In this document: piece after piece, positions 44,669 through 58,200 of the stretch
Numbering within the stretch: position 1 is the first letter of the stretch
Layout: each line of letters starts with the position of its first letter
Source: Limnomonas spitsbergensis
Taxonomy: Eukaryota > Chlorophyta > Chlorophyceae > Chlamydomonadales
DNA length: 64,000 nucleotides
Direction: 5' to 3'
NCBI GenBank assembly: GCA_037349105.1
Contig: JAYJMM010000076.1
Span: 186,001-250,000, forward strand
Position numbers and translations under genes: made by a program
The notes under the pieces: model-generated
Database searches by the model: none
What the model was told of the DNA's origin: nothing
The model's input: the letters and a program-made list of their open reading frames with translations, nothing else

Positions 44669-46246
44669 TGCACTTCTACCCAGACAGCTCCAGGCGTACA
44701 GTCCATCCACCAGTCTGCTTTGCCCTTTCACAAACTGCCTAGCACCCCCCTGAAATCTGCTGTGTCCCCCCTAAACCCTAAACCATAAAACTACTCCCCC
44801 CCCCCTGCACCTTTCCCCCGACAGCTCCAGGCGTCCACCATAGGTCTGCGCAAGGCGGCCTACCAAGGCATCCCGGGGGCGTACAGCGAGGTGGCAGCCC
44901 TCAAGTCCTTCTTAGCCCCCCCTTGAACACTACTCCCCCCCCTTGGCATTGACAGCTCCAGGCGTCCACCATTGGACTGCGCAAGGCGGCCTACCAAGGC
45001 GTCCCGGGGGCGTACAGCGAGGTGGCAGCCTTCAAGTCCTGCTTAGCCCCCCCTTGAACACTACTCGCCCCCCTTGGCCCTGACAGCTCCAGGCGTCCAC
45101 CATTGGACTGCGCAAGGCGGCCCACCAAGGCGTCCCGGGGGCGTACAGTGAGGTGGCGGCCCTCAAGTCCTGCTAAGCCCCCCCTTGAACACTACTCCCC
45201 CCCCTTGGCCTTGACAGCTCCAGGCGTCCACCATTGGACTGCGCAAGGCGGCCTACCAAGGCGTCCCGGGGGCGTACAGTGAGGTGGCGGCGCTCAAGTC
45301 CTGCCCGGATTTCGACCCGCTGCCTTGCGAGCAGTTTGAGACGGCCTTCCAGGTAGGTTGAGGGTTTCAGTAGGTTGAGGGTTTCAGTTGGTTGAGGGTT
45401 TCAGTTGGTCAATCCTAAAACTGCTTTAAAACTCGAGTTCTGCCCGGAAATTTTGATTTGCTGCCTTGAGAACAGGTTGAAACAGACTTCCAGGTGGGTT
45501 GAGGGTTTCAGTTGGTCAATCCTAAAACGGTTTGAAAACTCAAGCGTGACGGATGTAGCATTGGTGTAGCGGATGTAACTCCAGCGTTAAGTTTGTAACT
45601 CCCGGTTCCTGGATTTAACTCCAGCTTAACGGATGTACCTCCAGCGTGAAGGTTGTAACTCGAAGGTAAAGATTGTAACTCCTCTTTAACGGATGTAACT
45701 CCGACGTAACGGATGCACTGCATAGCATCCGTTTAGCGGATGTAACTCCAGCATAACAGATGTAGCATTGGTGTTGCGGATGTAACTCCTGCTCACCCCA
45801 CCTCACTCCTTCCCACTTTTGCTCACCCCTCCTTACTCCTGTCCACTATTTTTCACTATTTTTCACTCTTGCTCACTCCTGCCAACACCTCCCCACTCCT
45901 ACCCTCTCTTTCTACCACCCTCTCTTGCTCACTCCAACCCACTCTTTCCCACTCCTACATTCTTTTGTTGTTGACAGGCCCTGAGCCAATGGCTGACCGA
46001 CCGCGCTGTACTGCCGATTGAAAACTCCCTGGGTGGCTCCATTCACACAGTGTGAGTGTTATCAGGGTTGGCCGGGTGGGGAGAAGTCCATACCAATAAG
46101 TGTGGAAAACAAAGTCAGCCAGCCAGCCTGCCAAACCTCAGCGGACAATACCAGCCAGCCAGCCAACCAGCCAGCCTGCCAAACCTCAGTGGAAGTTACC
46201 AGCCAGCCAGCCAGCCAGCCAGCCTGCCAAACCTCAGCGGAAGATA

Positions 46247-46281
<35 letters not shown>

Positions 46282-49200
46282 AACCTCAGCTTGTCCCTTG
46301 ATGCGGATTGCAGACCAAGCACCCCCTGGCGGCATGCCGCGTCATGCAGCAGAATGGCGCATGTAGCATGCTGAAAAAAACTGCCCCCTCTGCCTGACCC
46401 TATGTAACCCCCATTCTCCCTCCCCCCCCCGCCCCACACACAGTTATGACCTTTTGCTCCGATACCGCCTGCATAACCCTGCATAACCCCCCTCCCCCCC
46501 CCCCACACACACACACAGTTATGACCTGCTGCTCCGATACCGCCTGCATATCGTGGGCGAGGTGTCGCTCGGCATCAACCACTGCCTGGTGGCCCTGCCC
46601 GGGACCAAGAAGGAGGAAATCACGCGGGTGCTGTCCCACCCTCAGGTGATAAGGGCTGGGGTCTAGGACTTAGGGTTTAAACCCGTATCCCTAAACCCTA
46701 AACTAGGCTGCTAGGGACCCAGAAGGAGCACATCACGCGGGTGCTGTCCCACCCTCAGATGATTAGGGCTAGGGTCTAGGGTTAAGGGTTTAAACCCTGA
46801 ATCCTTAACTAGGCTGCCCGGGACCCAGAAGGCGGACATCACGCGGGTGATGTCATGCCCCTAGATGATTGCGAGATGAGAGTTGGGATTAGGGTTGAGG
46901 GTGGCAGGGTTGAGGGTGGAGGGTGGCAGGGTTGAGGGTTGAGGGTGGCAGGGTTTAGGGATTAAGGTTGAGGGTGGCAGGGTTGAGGGTGGCAGGGTTG
47001 AGGGTTGCAGGGTTGAGGTTGGCAGGGTTGAGGGTTGAGGGTGGCAGGGTTTAATCCTTTCACCCTAAAGCCCGTGGCATTCGCGGGATGAGAGTTGGGA
47101 TTGGGATGAAGGGGCAGGGTTTAGAGCACTTTTTTGGTAAGTGGTTACCAGACCACCTTTGATGGGCCGTGCTGCGGCCACCCCTGGGCCGATTGACACG
47201 AAAGCTGGACCGGCCTCCGGCCGGTGGCCTTGGCAGCAGGGCTGACCGGGCCAGGGGCTGGTGGCAGTAGGCCACAGAGTAGCTGAAATGCAGCTGAAAG
47301 AGATGCGATAACCACTGCAAACAACACTGGTTTTGAGGCCGGGCGATCCCCGGCACCCGCAGGATGACGAGGGTTTTTTAGTTGTGTGTTAGGGTTTGGT
47401 TGAGGGTTATAGCTTAGTTTGAGGTTTAGGGTTCGAGTTTGGGACTGAGTTGAGATTTAGGGTTAAGGGTTGGAGTCTCAGGCTGAGTTGAAATTTAGGG
47501 TACAGGTTGGGGGTTACAGTTCAGGTTCAGGGCGTCGGTTGATGTTAAGAGTTGAGGGTGGTAACCCGGTACGGAATACGGTACGGTACTGGTAAAGTGC
47601 GGTACGGACATAATGGGATAGTAAGAAAATGGACAAAACGGTAGTTCCAAACGGTACGGTACGGTCAAACGGTACGGGATACGGTCAAACGGTACGGTAC
47701 GGTCAAACGGTACGGTATGGTCAAACGGTACGGGATACGGTCAAACGGTACGGTACGGTCAAACGGTACGGTATGGTCAAACGGTACGGGATTTTAGCCA
47801 ATACGGCCGTACTGGGTAACCCTGGTGGTAACGGTGCGGATGCGGCCTGGGCCCATGCCGTGCTGTTTCCTTATCCCTCACGCCCCTGCGGGGCGTAGTT
47901 TTTTTCCCTTTTAAGATTTGAGGGTGGATCCAGTGTATGCAGAGGGAACAAGACGCACGTGCTGTCCTCCGACCCCAGGGACTTTATAACAACAAATAAC
48001 TCTGCGGATATAATGCGGATATAATGCGGATATACCGTAAAACCACTTAAACTCCGCGCACCCCAAAAAAAGAATTTAATTTTCGGCCGCGCACCCTAAA
48101 AAGAATTTAAAAAACGGTCGCGCAGCGCCGAAATTTTAATTTAATTTAACGCCGCGCAGCACGAAATTTAATTCAACATCGCGCATCACTGGAAATAATT
48201 AAAGTTTTCGTCCGCGCAGCACTTTCAGCCGGTACAGTCAAACTCAGTTACAACTTCGTTTGATGCTAGCAGGACCCGCATACCGTAGTCGTCATCCCCT
48301 CCTTCGCCGATTTCTGGTCTCAGGAAGCGCGTGGCTGTTGGGGCCCGGGGTGCTCAGTGGTACTACGTAACTTAGCAGTCCATCCTGAGGTCTGCAGTTC
48401 GATTCCTGTCAATGTTCAGCACTTTAAGTACCGGTAGTGCTCATCTGAGTCATCAGTAGTGTTGCCATGCAGGGCTATTTGGGCACGCTTGACAAGGATG
48501 CCTAAACGGATGTCGAATCAAACAGTCGCGCTCTAGCGGGCAAAATTGTGTAAAAAATGCTGTTTTTAATTCATACCGCGCACCCCCAAAATAATTGTTT
48601 GGGCACCTTAATGACGCTCCCGCAGCGGCAATTTTTGAATTAATATTAGCGCGCAGCCATGTCCGCGCACCCCAATAACTATTTAATTACGAGGGAGCTA
48701 AAGTGGTTCTACGGTAATGCGGATATAATGCGGATATAATGCGGATATAATGCGGATGTAATACGGATATAATGCGGATATAATGCGGATATAATGCGGA
48801 TATAATGCGGATGTAATGCAGATATAATGCGGATATCATGCGGATATAATGCGGATGTAATACGGATATTATGCGGATATAATGCGGATATAATGCGGAT
48901 ATAATGCGGATATAATGCGGATGTTATGCAGATATAATGCGGATATAATGCGGATATAATGCGGATATAATGCGGATATAATGCGGATATAATACGGATA
49001 TAATACGGATATAATGCGGATATAATACGGATATAATGCGGATATAATGCGGATATAATGCGAATATAATGCGGATATAATGCGGATATAATGCGGATAT
49101 AATACGGATATAATGCGGATATAATGCGGATATAATACGGATATAATGCGGATATAATGCAATGCTGTATTACATAAATTAAAGAAAACGAAAATTCGCC

Positions 49201-52200
49201 ATGACGCCGAATACTATCACTTCACTTCAGTATTACATAACTAGGGTTAAGGGCTTGGGGCTTACCCTTAACCCACACACGACTGGGTTAAGGGTCTAGG
49301 GCTTACCCTAAACCCACACAAGACTGGGTTTAGGGTCTAGGGTTAACCCTAAACCCACATAAGACTGGGTTGAGGGTCTAGGGTTAACCCTAAACCCACA
49401 CAAGACTGGGTTTAGGGTCTAGGATTAACCCTAAACCCACATAAGACTGGGAATCGCTGTAGCAGAGGCCTCTGTCTGGAGCCTACCAGGCAGAGATTGT
49501 TTTCTTCTACTTCGTTTTTCTTAATTAAAAACGAAGGGATAACCGCTTCTTTTATTTTGGAACGTTCTCTTTTCGTTTTAAAGGAAAGCAGGCATTTTTC
49601 ATTTAAGTTTTGCAACTTGTCGTACTTCAGTTGATGCACCCGTTTTCATTGAAGTCTGCAAGATGCCGCCTTCGGCTAGACGGCCGCCAACCGTCCGCCG
49701 GTAAACCCTAAACTCTAGACTCTAAACCTAAATGGGCCTACATGGACAAAACCTGACCAGCCAATGATTCAACGCCAGGGGGCCCAAATAGCAAGGCTGG
49801 CTACACCAAAGCCTCACGACCGTAGGCCGTAGGTTGTAGCTGAAGTGTATCTAAAGTGTATCTGAAGTGTATCTGAAGTGTAGCTGAAGCACAGCAAAAA
49901 TCGAGTTAGCCCTGTTATCCGCCGGTTGCGTATCTTGCATTTCAATTATGGCCTCATCTGCAACATCTGTTACCCATCCAACACACAGGACACCTGCAAC
50001 CCACGTTACACCTGCAACCATCTACAACACCCAGAACACCTTCAACCCATGCAACAGCTGCAACATCTGCAACCACCTGCAACCATCTGCAACACCCAGA
50101 ACACCTTCAACCCATGCAACAGCTGCAACATCTGCAACCACATGCAACACCTGCAACCACCTGCAACCAGCTGCAACACCCAGAACACATTCAACCCACG
50201 CAACAGCTGCAACATCTGCAACCACATCCAACCACCTGCAACCACCCGCAACACCCAGAACACTTGCAACACACGCAACATCTGCAACCACCTGCAACCA
50301 CCTGCGACACCCAGAACACCTGCTACATCTGCAACCACTTGCAACCACCTGAGACACTCAGAACACCTGCAGCCCACACAACATCTGCCACATCTGCAAC
50401 CACTTGCGACACCCGTAACATCTGCAGCATCTGCAACTACCTGCAACCAACCGCAGGCCCTGGCCCAGTGTGACAGCTATATCCGTACCATGGGATCCAC
50501 TCGGGAGGCAGTGGACGACACAGCGGGCGCGGCACAAATGGTGGGTTTAGGGTTTAGGGTTTTGAGGTTTTGTGTTCCTTGAGTGGATGACATAGCGGGC
50601 GTGGCACAAATGGTGGGTTTAAGATTAACGTTTAGGGGTTTAGGGGTTTATGTTATTTTAATGGACGCAGTTGACGGTGCGGCACACATGGTGGGTTACT
50701 AGTGAAGGGTTCGGGGTTTAAGCACAAATGGTGAAATGGTGCATTAAGGGCTTAGGGTTCATGCACAAGTGGCGTGTCCTTGGTTAAGAGTTAAAATGAT
50801 TTAGGTGGACGACACAGCTGGTACGGGGCAAATGGTGTGTCCTTGGTTTAGGGTTTAGAGCTCAGATAATATAAGTGGACGACACAGCAGACACGACAGA
50901 AATGTTAGGTTAAAGTTCCTTGGGTTAAAGTTCCTGGTTGAAGGCCAGATGGTAGCTGAAATGTAGCTGAGCACTAGAGCAGCACAAGATCAACACTGTT
51001 CGCACCCCATCCACACATACATCCACCCACTCACCCATACGCCCACCCATCCACCTACCCACCCACCCCATCCACACATACATCCACCCACTCACTCATA
51101 TGCCCACCCATCCACCTACCTGCCCACCCACCCACACATCTTCTCGCATGGACCCCCCTCCTCCCCCCACACACACATGCCTGCACACCCACCCACCCAC
51201 CCACACATACACCCTCTCATCCACACAGTCACCCACCCACCTGCCCACCCTTCCACACACCCACCCTCCGACCCGTCCACACCTCCACCCGCCCCCCCTT
51301 CCACCCACCGACCCTCCGACCCGTCCACACCTCCACCCGCCCACACAACAACACATGCAATACTGCAATCACCCAAACACCCTTTGCTTCCTTAGGACCT
51401 TACAGGGTGTGAAGCTGGCCGCCAAACCCTAGAAAACCTGAGACGCCAACCCGGACGCCAGCAAAAAAATCATTTTACCTTCACCCACCCACCCGTCCAC
51501 ACCTCCGTCCACCCATCCACCTGGCAGGTTTCACTCCAGAGAATGAAGGGGGCGGCAGCCATCACCCTCCCATCCTTACCTTCACCCACCCACCGACCCA
51601 CCCATCTACACAACCGTCCACCCATCCACCTGGCAGGTTTCACTCCAGAGAATGAAGGGGGCGGCAGCCATCACCCTCCCATCCTTACCTTCACCCACCC
51701 ACCCACCCACCCATCCACACGACCGTCCAAACATCCACCTGGTAGGTTTCACTCCAGAGAATGAAGGGGGCGGCAGCCATCACCCTCCCATCCTTACCTT
51801 CACCCACCCACCCACCCACCCATCCACACGACCGTCCAAACATCCACCTGGCAGGTTTCACTCCAGAGAATGAAGGGGGCGGCAGCCATCACCCTCCCAT
51901 CCTTACCTTCACCCACCCACCCACCCACCCATCCACACGACCGTCCAAACATCCACCTGGTAGGTTTCACTCCAGAGAATGAAGGGGGCGGCAGCCATCA
52001 CCCTCCCATCCTTACCTTCACCCACCCACCCACCCACCCATCCACACGACCGTCCAAACATCCACCTGGTAGGTTTCACTCCAGAGAATGAAGGGGGCGG
52101 CAGCCATCACCCTCCCATCCTTACCTTCACCCACCCACCCACCCACCCATCCACACGACCGTCCAAACATCCACCTGGTAGGTTTCACTCCAGAGAATGA

Positions 52201-55200
52201 AGGGGGCGGCAGCCATCACCCTCCCATCCTTACCTTCACCCACCCACCCACCCACCCATCCACACGACCGTCCAAACATTCACCTGGTAGGTTTCACTCC
52301 AGAGAATGAAGGGAGCTGCAGCCATCTGCAGCAGCCGAGCGGCGGAGCTCTACGGCCTCGATATCATTGAGAAGGGGATCCAAGATGTCAAGGAAAACGT
52401 CACACGTTTTGTGGTGCTATCAAGGTATGAAGGGGGATGTCACACCTGTTGTGATTTGTGATGTCAAGGTATGAAAGGGGACGTCACACTTTTTGTGGCG
52501 CTGTCTAGGTACGATGGTTTTGAGGCCTAAAGAATTGGGTAGGGACGAAAGGCGGATGGGCTCGAGTTTTGCACAAGTGTCAAGAAATCCAACTGTACAC
52601 AACCGCATCAGCCGCCTTGACTCTCTCACCTCCTCAGGGACCCTCTAATTGCGGCGGAGTCTGACCAGCGGGCCTTCAAGACCATGATTGTGTTCAGCCT
52701 GGGTGAAGGGCCCGGGCAGCTGTTCAAGGCGCTGGCGGTGTTCGCACTGCGCGACCTGGACCTGCTCAAGGTGGGTGACTGTGCGGACGGGAGGGTGGGT
52801 GACTGTGCGGATGGGAGGGTGGGTGGAGGGTGGATAATGGCGCTTCCTGCATCATTTAAGCTGTCCCACTGCTCCTTCGCCCCATGGTCGGTGTTTGCAC
52901 TGCGCGACCTGGACCTACTCAAGGCAGGTCACGGCGTTTTGGGGGCCGCCGGGCGGCCACGTGTTGGCCACGTGTTGGCCGATGAGGACCCATCTGATTT
53001 CTCCCGTGTTCATGGTTAACTGAACCAGACTCCCTTTGGGGGGCTACCTGGCAGACACATCTGGGCTGATGGAACCCGACAGCTGAAAACGGTGTTGACT
53101 TTTTAGTGCCTGTGGCCGTGTGCCTGACTTTGCTGTGTTCGCATTGCGCGACCTGGACCTGCCCAAGGTGGGTGACCACCACAGCCTTTACCTATACACC
53201 GCAGCAGAATGGTGCAGCTGAGCAGAATGGTGTAGCTGAGCAGGATGGTGTAGCTGAGCAGGATGGTGTAGCTGTGCGAAATGGTGTACCTGAGGAAAAT
53301 GGTGTAGCTGAGCAGAATGGTGTAGCTGAGCAGACTGGTGTAGCTGCGCAGACTGGTGTAGCTGCGCAGAATGGTGTAGCTGAGCAGAATGGTGTAGCTG
53401 GGCAGAATGGTGTGGCTGAGCAGAATGTTGTAGCTGAGCAGAATGGTGTAGCTGATCAGAATGGTGAAGCTGAGGAAAATGGTGTAGCTGAGCAGACTGG
53501 TGTAGCTGAGCAGACTGGTGTAGCTGAGCAGAAGGTTATAGCTGGGCAGAATGGTGTAGCTGAGCAGAAGGGTGTAGCTGAGCAGAATGGTGGAGCTGAG
53601 CAGAAAGGTGTAGCTGAACATAATGGTGTAGCTGAGCGGATGAACCGCACTCTAGTGGAGAAGGTCAGGTCTCAGCTGTCGGCTGGTGGCTTGCCAGGCT
53701 TTGTATGGACAGGTCCTGATGGGTTTAGGGTTAAGGGTTTAGGGTTTAGGGCTTTCTGTGGACAGAGATCCTGATGAATTTGGGGTTAAGGGTTTAAGTT
53801 TTAGGGCTTTCTGTGGACAGAGATCCTGATGGCACCTGCGTCCAGGTCCACCGCACCCCAGATGCAGCTCTGGCTGGGGCGCCTTCTGCATCATTCAGGC
53901 TGTCCCACTGCTACTTCGCCCCACGGCCACACGAATTGAGTTGAGGCTGCTGGGTAGCCGGCTAGTCGCTCCCTCTCCTCCCTCTCCTCCCTCTCCTCCC
54001 TCTCCTCCCTCTCCTCCCTCTCCTCCCTCACCTCCCTCGCCTCCCTCACCTCCCTCACCTCCCTCGCCTCCTTCACCTCCCTCACCTCCCTCACCTCCCT
54101 CACCTCGATCACCTCCCTTACCTCCCTCACCTTCCTCACCTCCCTCTCCTCCCTCTCCTCCCTCACCTCCCTCACCTCCCTCTCCTACCTCTCCTCCACT
54201 GCTCCTCCCCCCACTGTCCCACAGATTGAATCCAGGCCGTTGCGTAGCAGCCCCATGTTCCCTCTCCTCTTTCTGTTACTGTTGTTCCACTGCTCCTCCC
54301 CCCACTGTCCCACAGATTGAGTCCAGACCGTTGCGTAGCAACCCCATGTTAGATGTGGATGGAGCCGGCACGCAGCGCTTCAACTACCTCTTCTATGCAG
54401 GTGGGCGGGATCTAGATCCTGGGGATTCTGCTAGATCCATGTGGGTGTTTTAGATCTAGATGCATGTGGGTGTTAACGATGTAGATCCTTGTGGGTGCTT
54501 GATATTCAGATCCGGGGGGGCTGGTACTTCAAGATCCATGTGGGTGTTTGAGATCTAGATCCCTGTGGGTGTTGAAGATATAGATCCTTGTGGATGTTTG
54601 AGATTCAGATCCGGGTGTGTGTGGTACCTCTAGATCCATGTGGGTGTTTGAGATTCACATCAGGGGGGAGGGGGGGGGGGGGTACTTCTAGATCCATGTG
54701 GGTGTTTGAGATTCAGATCAGGGGAGAGGGGGGGGGGGGTACTTCTAGATCCATGTGGGTGTTTGAGATGTACAGCCCTGTGGGTGTTAAAAATGTAGGT
54801 CCATGTGGGTGTTTGAGATTCAGATCCGGGTGTGTGTGGTACTTCTAGATCCATGTGGGTGTTTGAGGTACAGATCCTCAAGGCGCCTGATGGATCTATG
54901 GATCTATGGAATGTGTTCTATGTATGTAGGGGGGCCCTGCTAGATCTGTGCAAGTGGGAGGGATCTAGATCTCGGAGGATCCTACGATTGTCGATTCATG
55001 CACGTTGGTTCATTGGCGCTGGTCGCGAGGTCGAGGGGTGGATGCATCTGGACGCTTGCTTGTGTCCATGTTTCTTTTGGTGTTGGTTTTAGTGATTACT
55101 TCTGTGCTTGTTTCTAAGACCGTTTAGAGTTCAGGGTTCAACCCTGAACCCTGAACCTCAAACCCTGAGCCCTTGATCTTTGAGTGTTCATTTCAATGTG

Positions 55201-58200
55201 CACCAGACCCCCTTTTGAGGGCCGCCGGGCAGCCATGTCTGGGCCGATGGGGACCCAACACCTTTCACCCGTGTTCAAGGTGGATTGAACCCTTTGGGGT
55301 CTACCTGGCAGACACATCTGGACTGATTTTTCTTTAGAGTCAAGGGTGTAGGGTTTGGGGTTTGAGGGGCTACCTGGAGGACATATCTGGGCTGGGTTTT
55401 TTTCGTGTGCGTGTTAGTGTTGACTTCAGTACTTGTTTCTGTGATCATTCATTGGGGTGTAGGGTTAAATCCTAAACCCAAAGCCGTAAACCCTAAGCAA
55501 TGTTGAGTGTGTGTTTCTGTCTATCGGGCTACCTGGTGGACCCATCTGGGTTGATGGAACCCAACAGCTGACAACGGTGTGTTGCTTTTTCAGTGCATGT
55601 GCCAGAGTTTGCAAAGTTAATTGCAAGATTAATTGGGAGGCCGCATTTGGGGCTGATGGGACAGCTGACAACGGAGTGCTGGTTTTTCATAGTGTGCGCC
55701 AGAGTTTGCTTGGTCTGTGGAAGACTCTATTAGCCGTGCGACCTCATGTAATGGGCATCGCTGACTATTTTAGCGCGCCTCACCTACACTTCAGCTACAT
55801 CATGGCCTAAGGTGGTGGGGGCCTGGTGCAGCAAGCCCTACTGCTCGGGCCGTCGCCCGTAGGCCGGTCAAGGTTTGGTCCTAACGGCCCAGTCATGGCC
55901 GTCCGGTGGCCCCCAGAACGTGCTCTGGCACGTACTAAAACAAACACTGATGGGCAATGGGAACGTAACATTCAGACTGGCCTTCAGCCGGCTCCCCCAA
56001 GCGGAGGCCTGCTGCACTAGTCTCTGACGACCGTAGGCTGTGATGTACCTGAAGCGTGACTGAAGGGTGGCTGAAGTGTGGCTGTGCTGTAGGTTAAGTT
56101 TGGCTGAAGTGTGGCTGATACGTGCTGTGATGTGGCTGAAGTGTGGCTGATACGTGCACTGGCATGGTCACTGATTTGGTATTGCTATTGTGTTTGCTGC
56201 GAACATTCTGTCGCCCATACGCGGTAGAGGCCGTGATGTAGCTTAAGATCAGCCCTGTCCATGAAGCGTACGCTGCTGGCAGGTTCGCTGATTTGGTATT
56301 TGATTTATGCCACAAGGGTGCTGTCGTCCACTAGCGGTAGACGCCGTGATGTTAGCTTCAGGGCAGTCCTGCACATGAAACCCTAAACCCTTAACCCTTA
56401 ACCTAACCCATGCAAACTTGTTGTTGGGGACAGGGTGGCTGATTTCCTCGTTTTGTTTTTGCTGCAAACATCTTGTTGCCGACAGGGTCGCTGATTTCCT
56501 CTTTTTGTTTTTGCAGCAAACATCTTGTTGCCGACAGGGTGGCTGATCCGCTGCAAACAGTGCTGATGCCTCACACACACTATGCATCGGGTAATAAAAT
56601 TGTTTTCCCCAGGGGCGATATGAGGAGGCAAAGTGGTTGTGCGTGGGTGAGGGGGGGTAGGCTGGGGGGTCCTCTCTTGACTGACAAATTTAGAGAAAGA
56701 GAGAAATCCCAACTTGTCTTATCCCGACGTACCCCCACCCCACACCCCCCCGGCCACGCCCCTCCCCCTAGGCCATAGCCAACGCATCTTATGCGCTGCA
56801 CCGATTCGCAAACATATACCGGTATGTGTTGTTGCCTTGCAGACTTCAAGGGCAAGTTGTCAGATGAGAGGGTACAGAATGCCATGCGGCACCTCCAGGT
56901 AGGGCTGACGGGTGGCGTACATGGAAACATACGTAAATACGTATATACGCCGTATATATGTGTATATATGAGTCCCATTTACGCATATGTGTTTAAAATT
57001 CATATATACGGCATGCCGTACGCAAATTTTAAAAGCGCGTGTCCAGCCTCCGAGTCCTCCCCCCGACGTAATTCGCCCCCCCTCCGGCCACGCCCACCCC
57101 CGGCAGGCCGTCACGCGCCGTTTCTTGTTGGTCTGCGCAATTGCTCTGTAATGCACGCCGCATCTGCGTTCTCGTTTCTACTCTTTTCGGCAGAGCCCCC
57201 CAGGGCGGCCGAAGGTCGCTGGGGCCGAAGCCCCCAGAGTCACCACGTACACGTCCGTCCGTCCGTCCGTTCTTCTCCACGCGCGATTCGATGCGCATCA
57301 TGAATAACACGGACCTGGCCAGCGATAGGGTTGTGACTCGTTCTTTGAAATCCTGTAACAAGGCAAGGGGGGTCGCATGGGGTCCAAGTGACCCCGTCCA
57401 CACCTGCACCTACCCTCTGAAAAGTCACATACCCGCTTGCTGCTGGACAAAGAGCATGCATCAGTGCTGGCCACTGTGCGAGCAGACCTCAAGATTGCAC
57501 AGTGCTATGCCATCACCACATGATGATGGCTGGCCGCGAACCCGATACTTGATTTGTTGTTATTTGCGCTGAATTTAAGGCCGACATGAGTAAACTCAAT
57601 TTCTTAATTGATGAAGTGATAGGTGGAGGTCAAGGCATGAAATGCTCTAGGTGTCAAGGCTTAAAAATATTTTAAGGTCCCCATATTCGTATACGTATAC
57701 GGTGTATACGCTTATACACTTATATACGTGTATATTTCGGCAGAATATACGGTATATACCAGCCCTACCTCCAGGTGGGTCTGACCCTGAACCCTAAAAC
57801 TGCTCAAGACTTTACCCTCATGCCAAAACCCTGAACCCTACATCCTGAACCTTAACCCCTCAATACCATGCGGCACCTCCAGGTGGGTCCAACCCTGAAC
57901 CATAAAAGTGCTCAAGATTGAACTTTAAGCCAAAACCCTGAACCCTACGTCCTAAACGATTAAACCCCAACCCCTAAATGCTATGAGGCTCCTCCAGGTG
58001 GGTCCAACCCTGAATCCTCTCGATGTAGAATTCTCACCCCTGAACCCTACATCCTAAACCCTAACACAGGTTAGCCCTCCTCGTGCCTCCCTGCTCTGTC
58101 TAGGAGATTGCCCCGTACGTCCGCGTGCTTGGCTCCTTTCCGATGGACCTAGACATCGGCGGCACCAACGTCGAGGCCATTTTCACCCAGATGAAGAGCG

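Larger units (their letters stand above)
48004..49160. repeat. 12-bp ATGCGGATATAA tandem array split by an insertion
   Basis: A few units at 48004-48034 and about 36 more at 48715-49160, with a 680-bp element (48035-48714) inserted between them. Confidence 0.93.

Noticed and set aside
46062..46514. Minus-strand GWLAGWL-repeat frame
   Set aside because: Antisense of the CCAGCCAG repeat in ADT intron 3.
49926..50582. 218-codon frame before ADT exon 5
   Set aside because: Composed of the CTGCAACC repeat read through into the real exon; the intron acceptor lies at 50456.
14000..52300. Regular arrays that might suggest CRISPR
   Set aside because: Units are contiguous tandem repeats with no unique spacers, in intron-bearing eukaryotic DNA, and no cas-like genes are present.
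53106..53774. 222-codon AEQNGV-repeat frame (and its copy near 60500-61062)
   Set aside because: An 18-bp minisatellite within an ADT intron; both strands are open, and no family is recognisable.
53941..54453. Ser-Pro-Pro repeat protein and antisense Glu-Arg repeat protein (also at 61229)
   Set aside because: CTCCCT microsatellite; the frame runs through the real ADT exon 8 out of phase.
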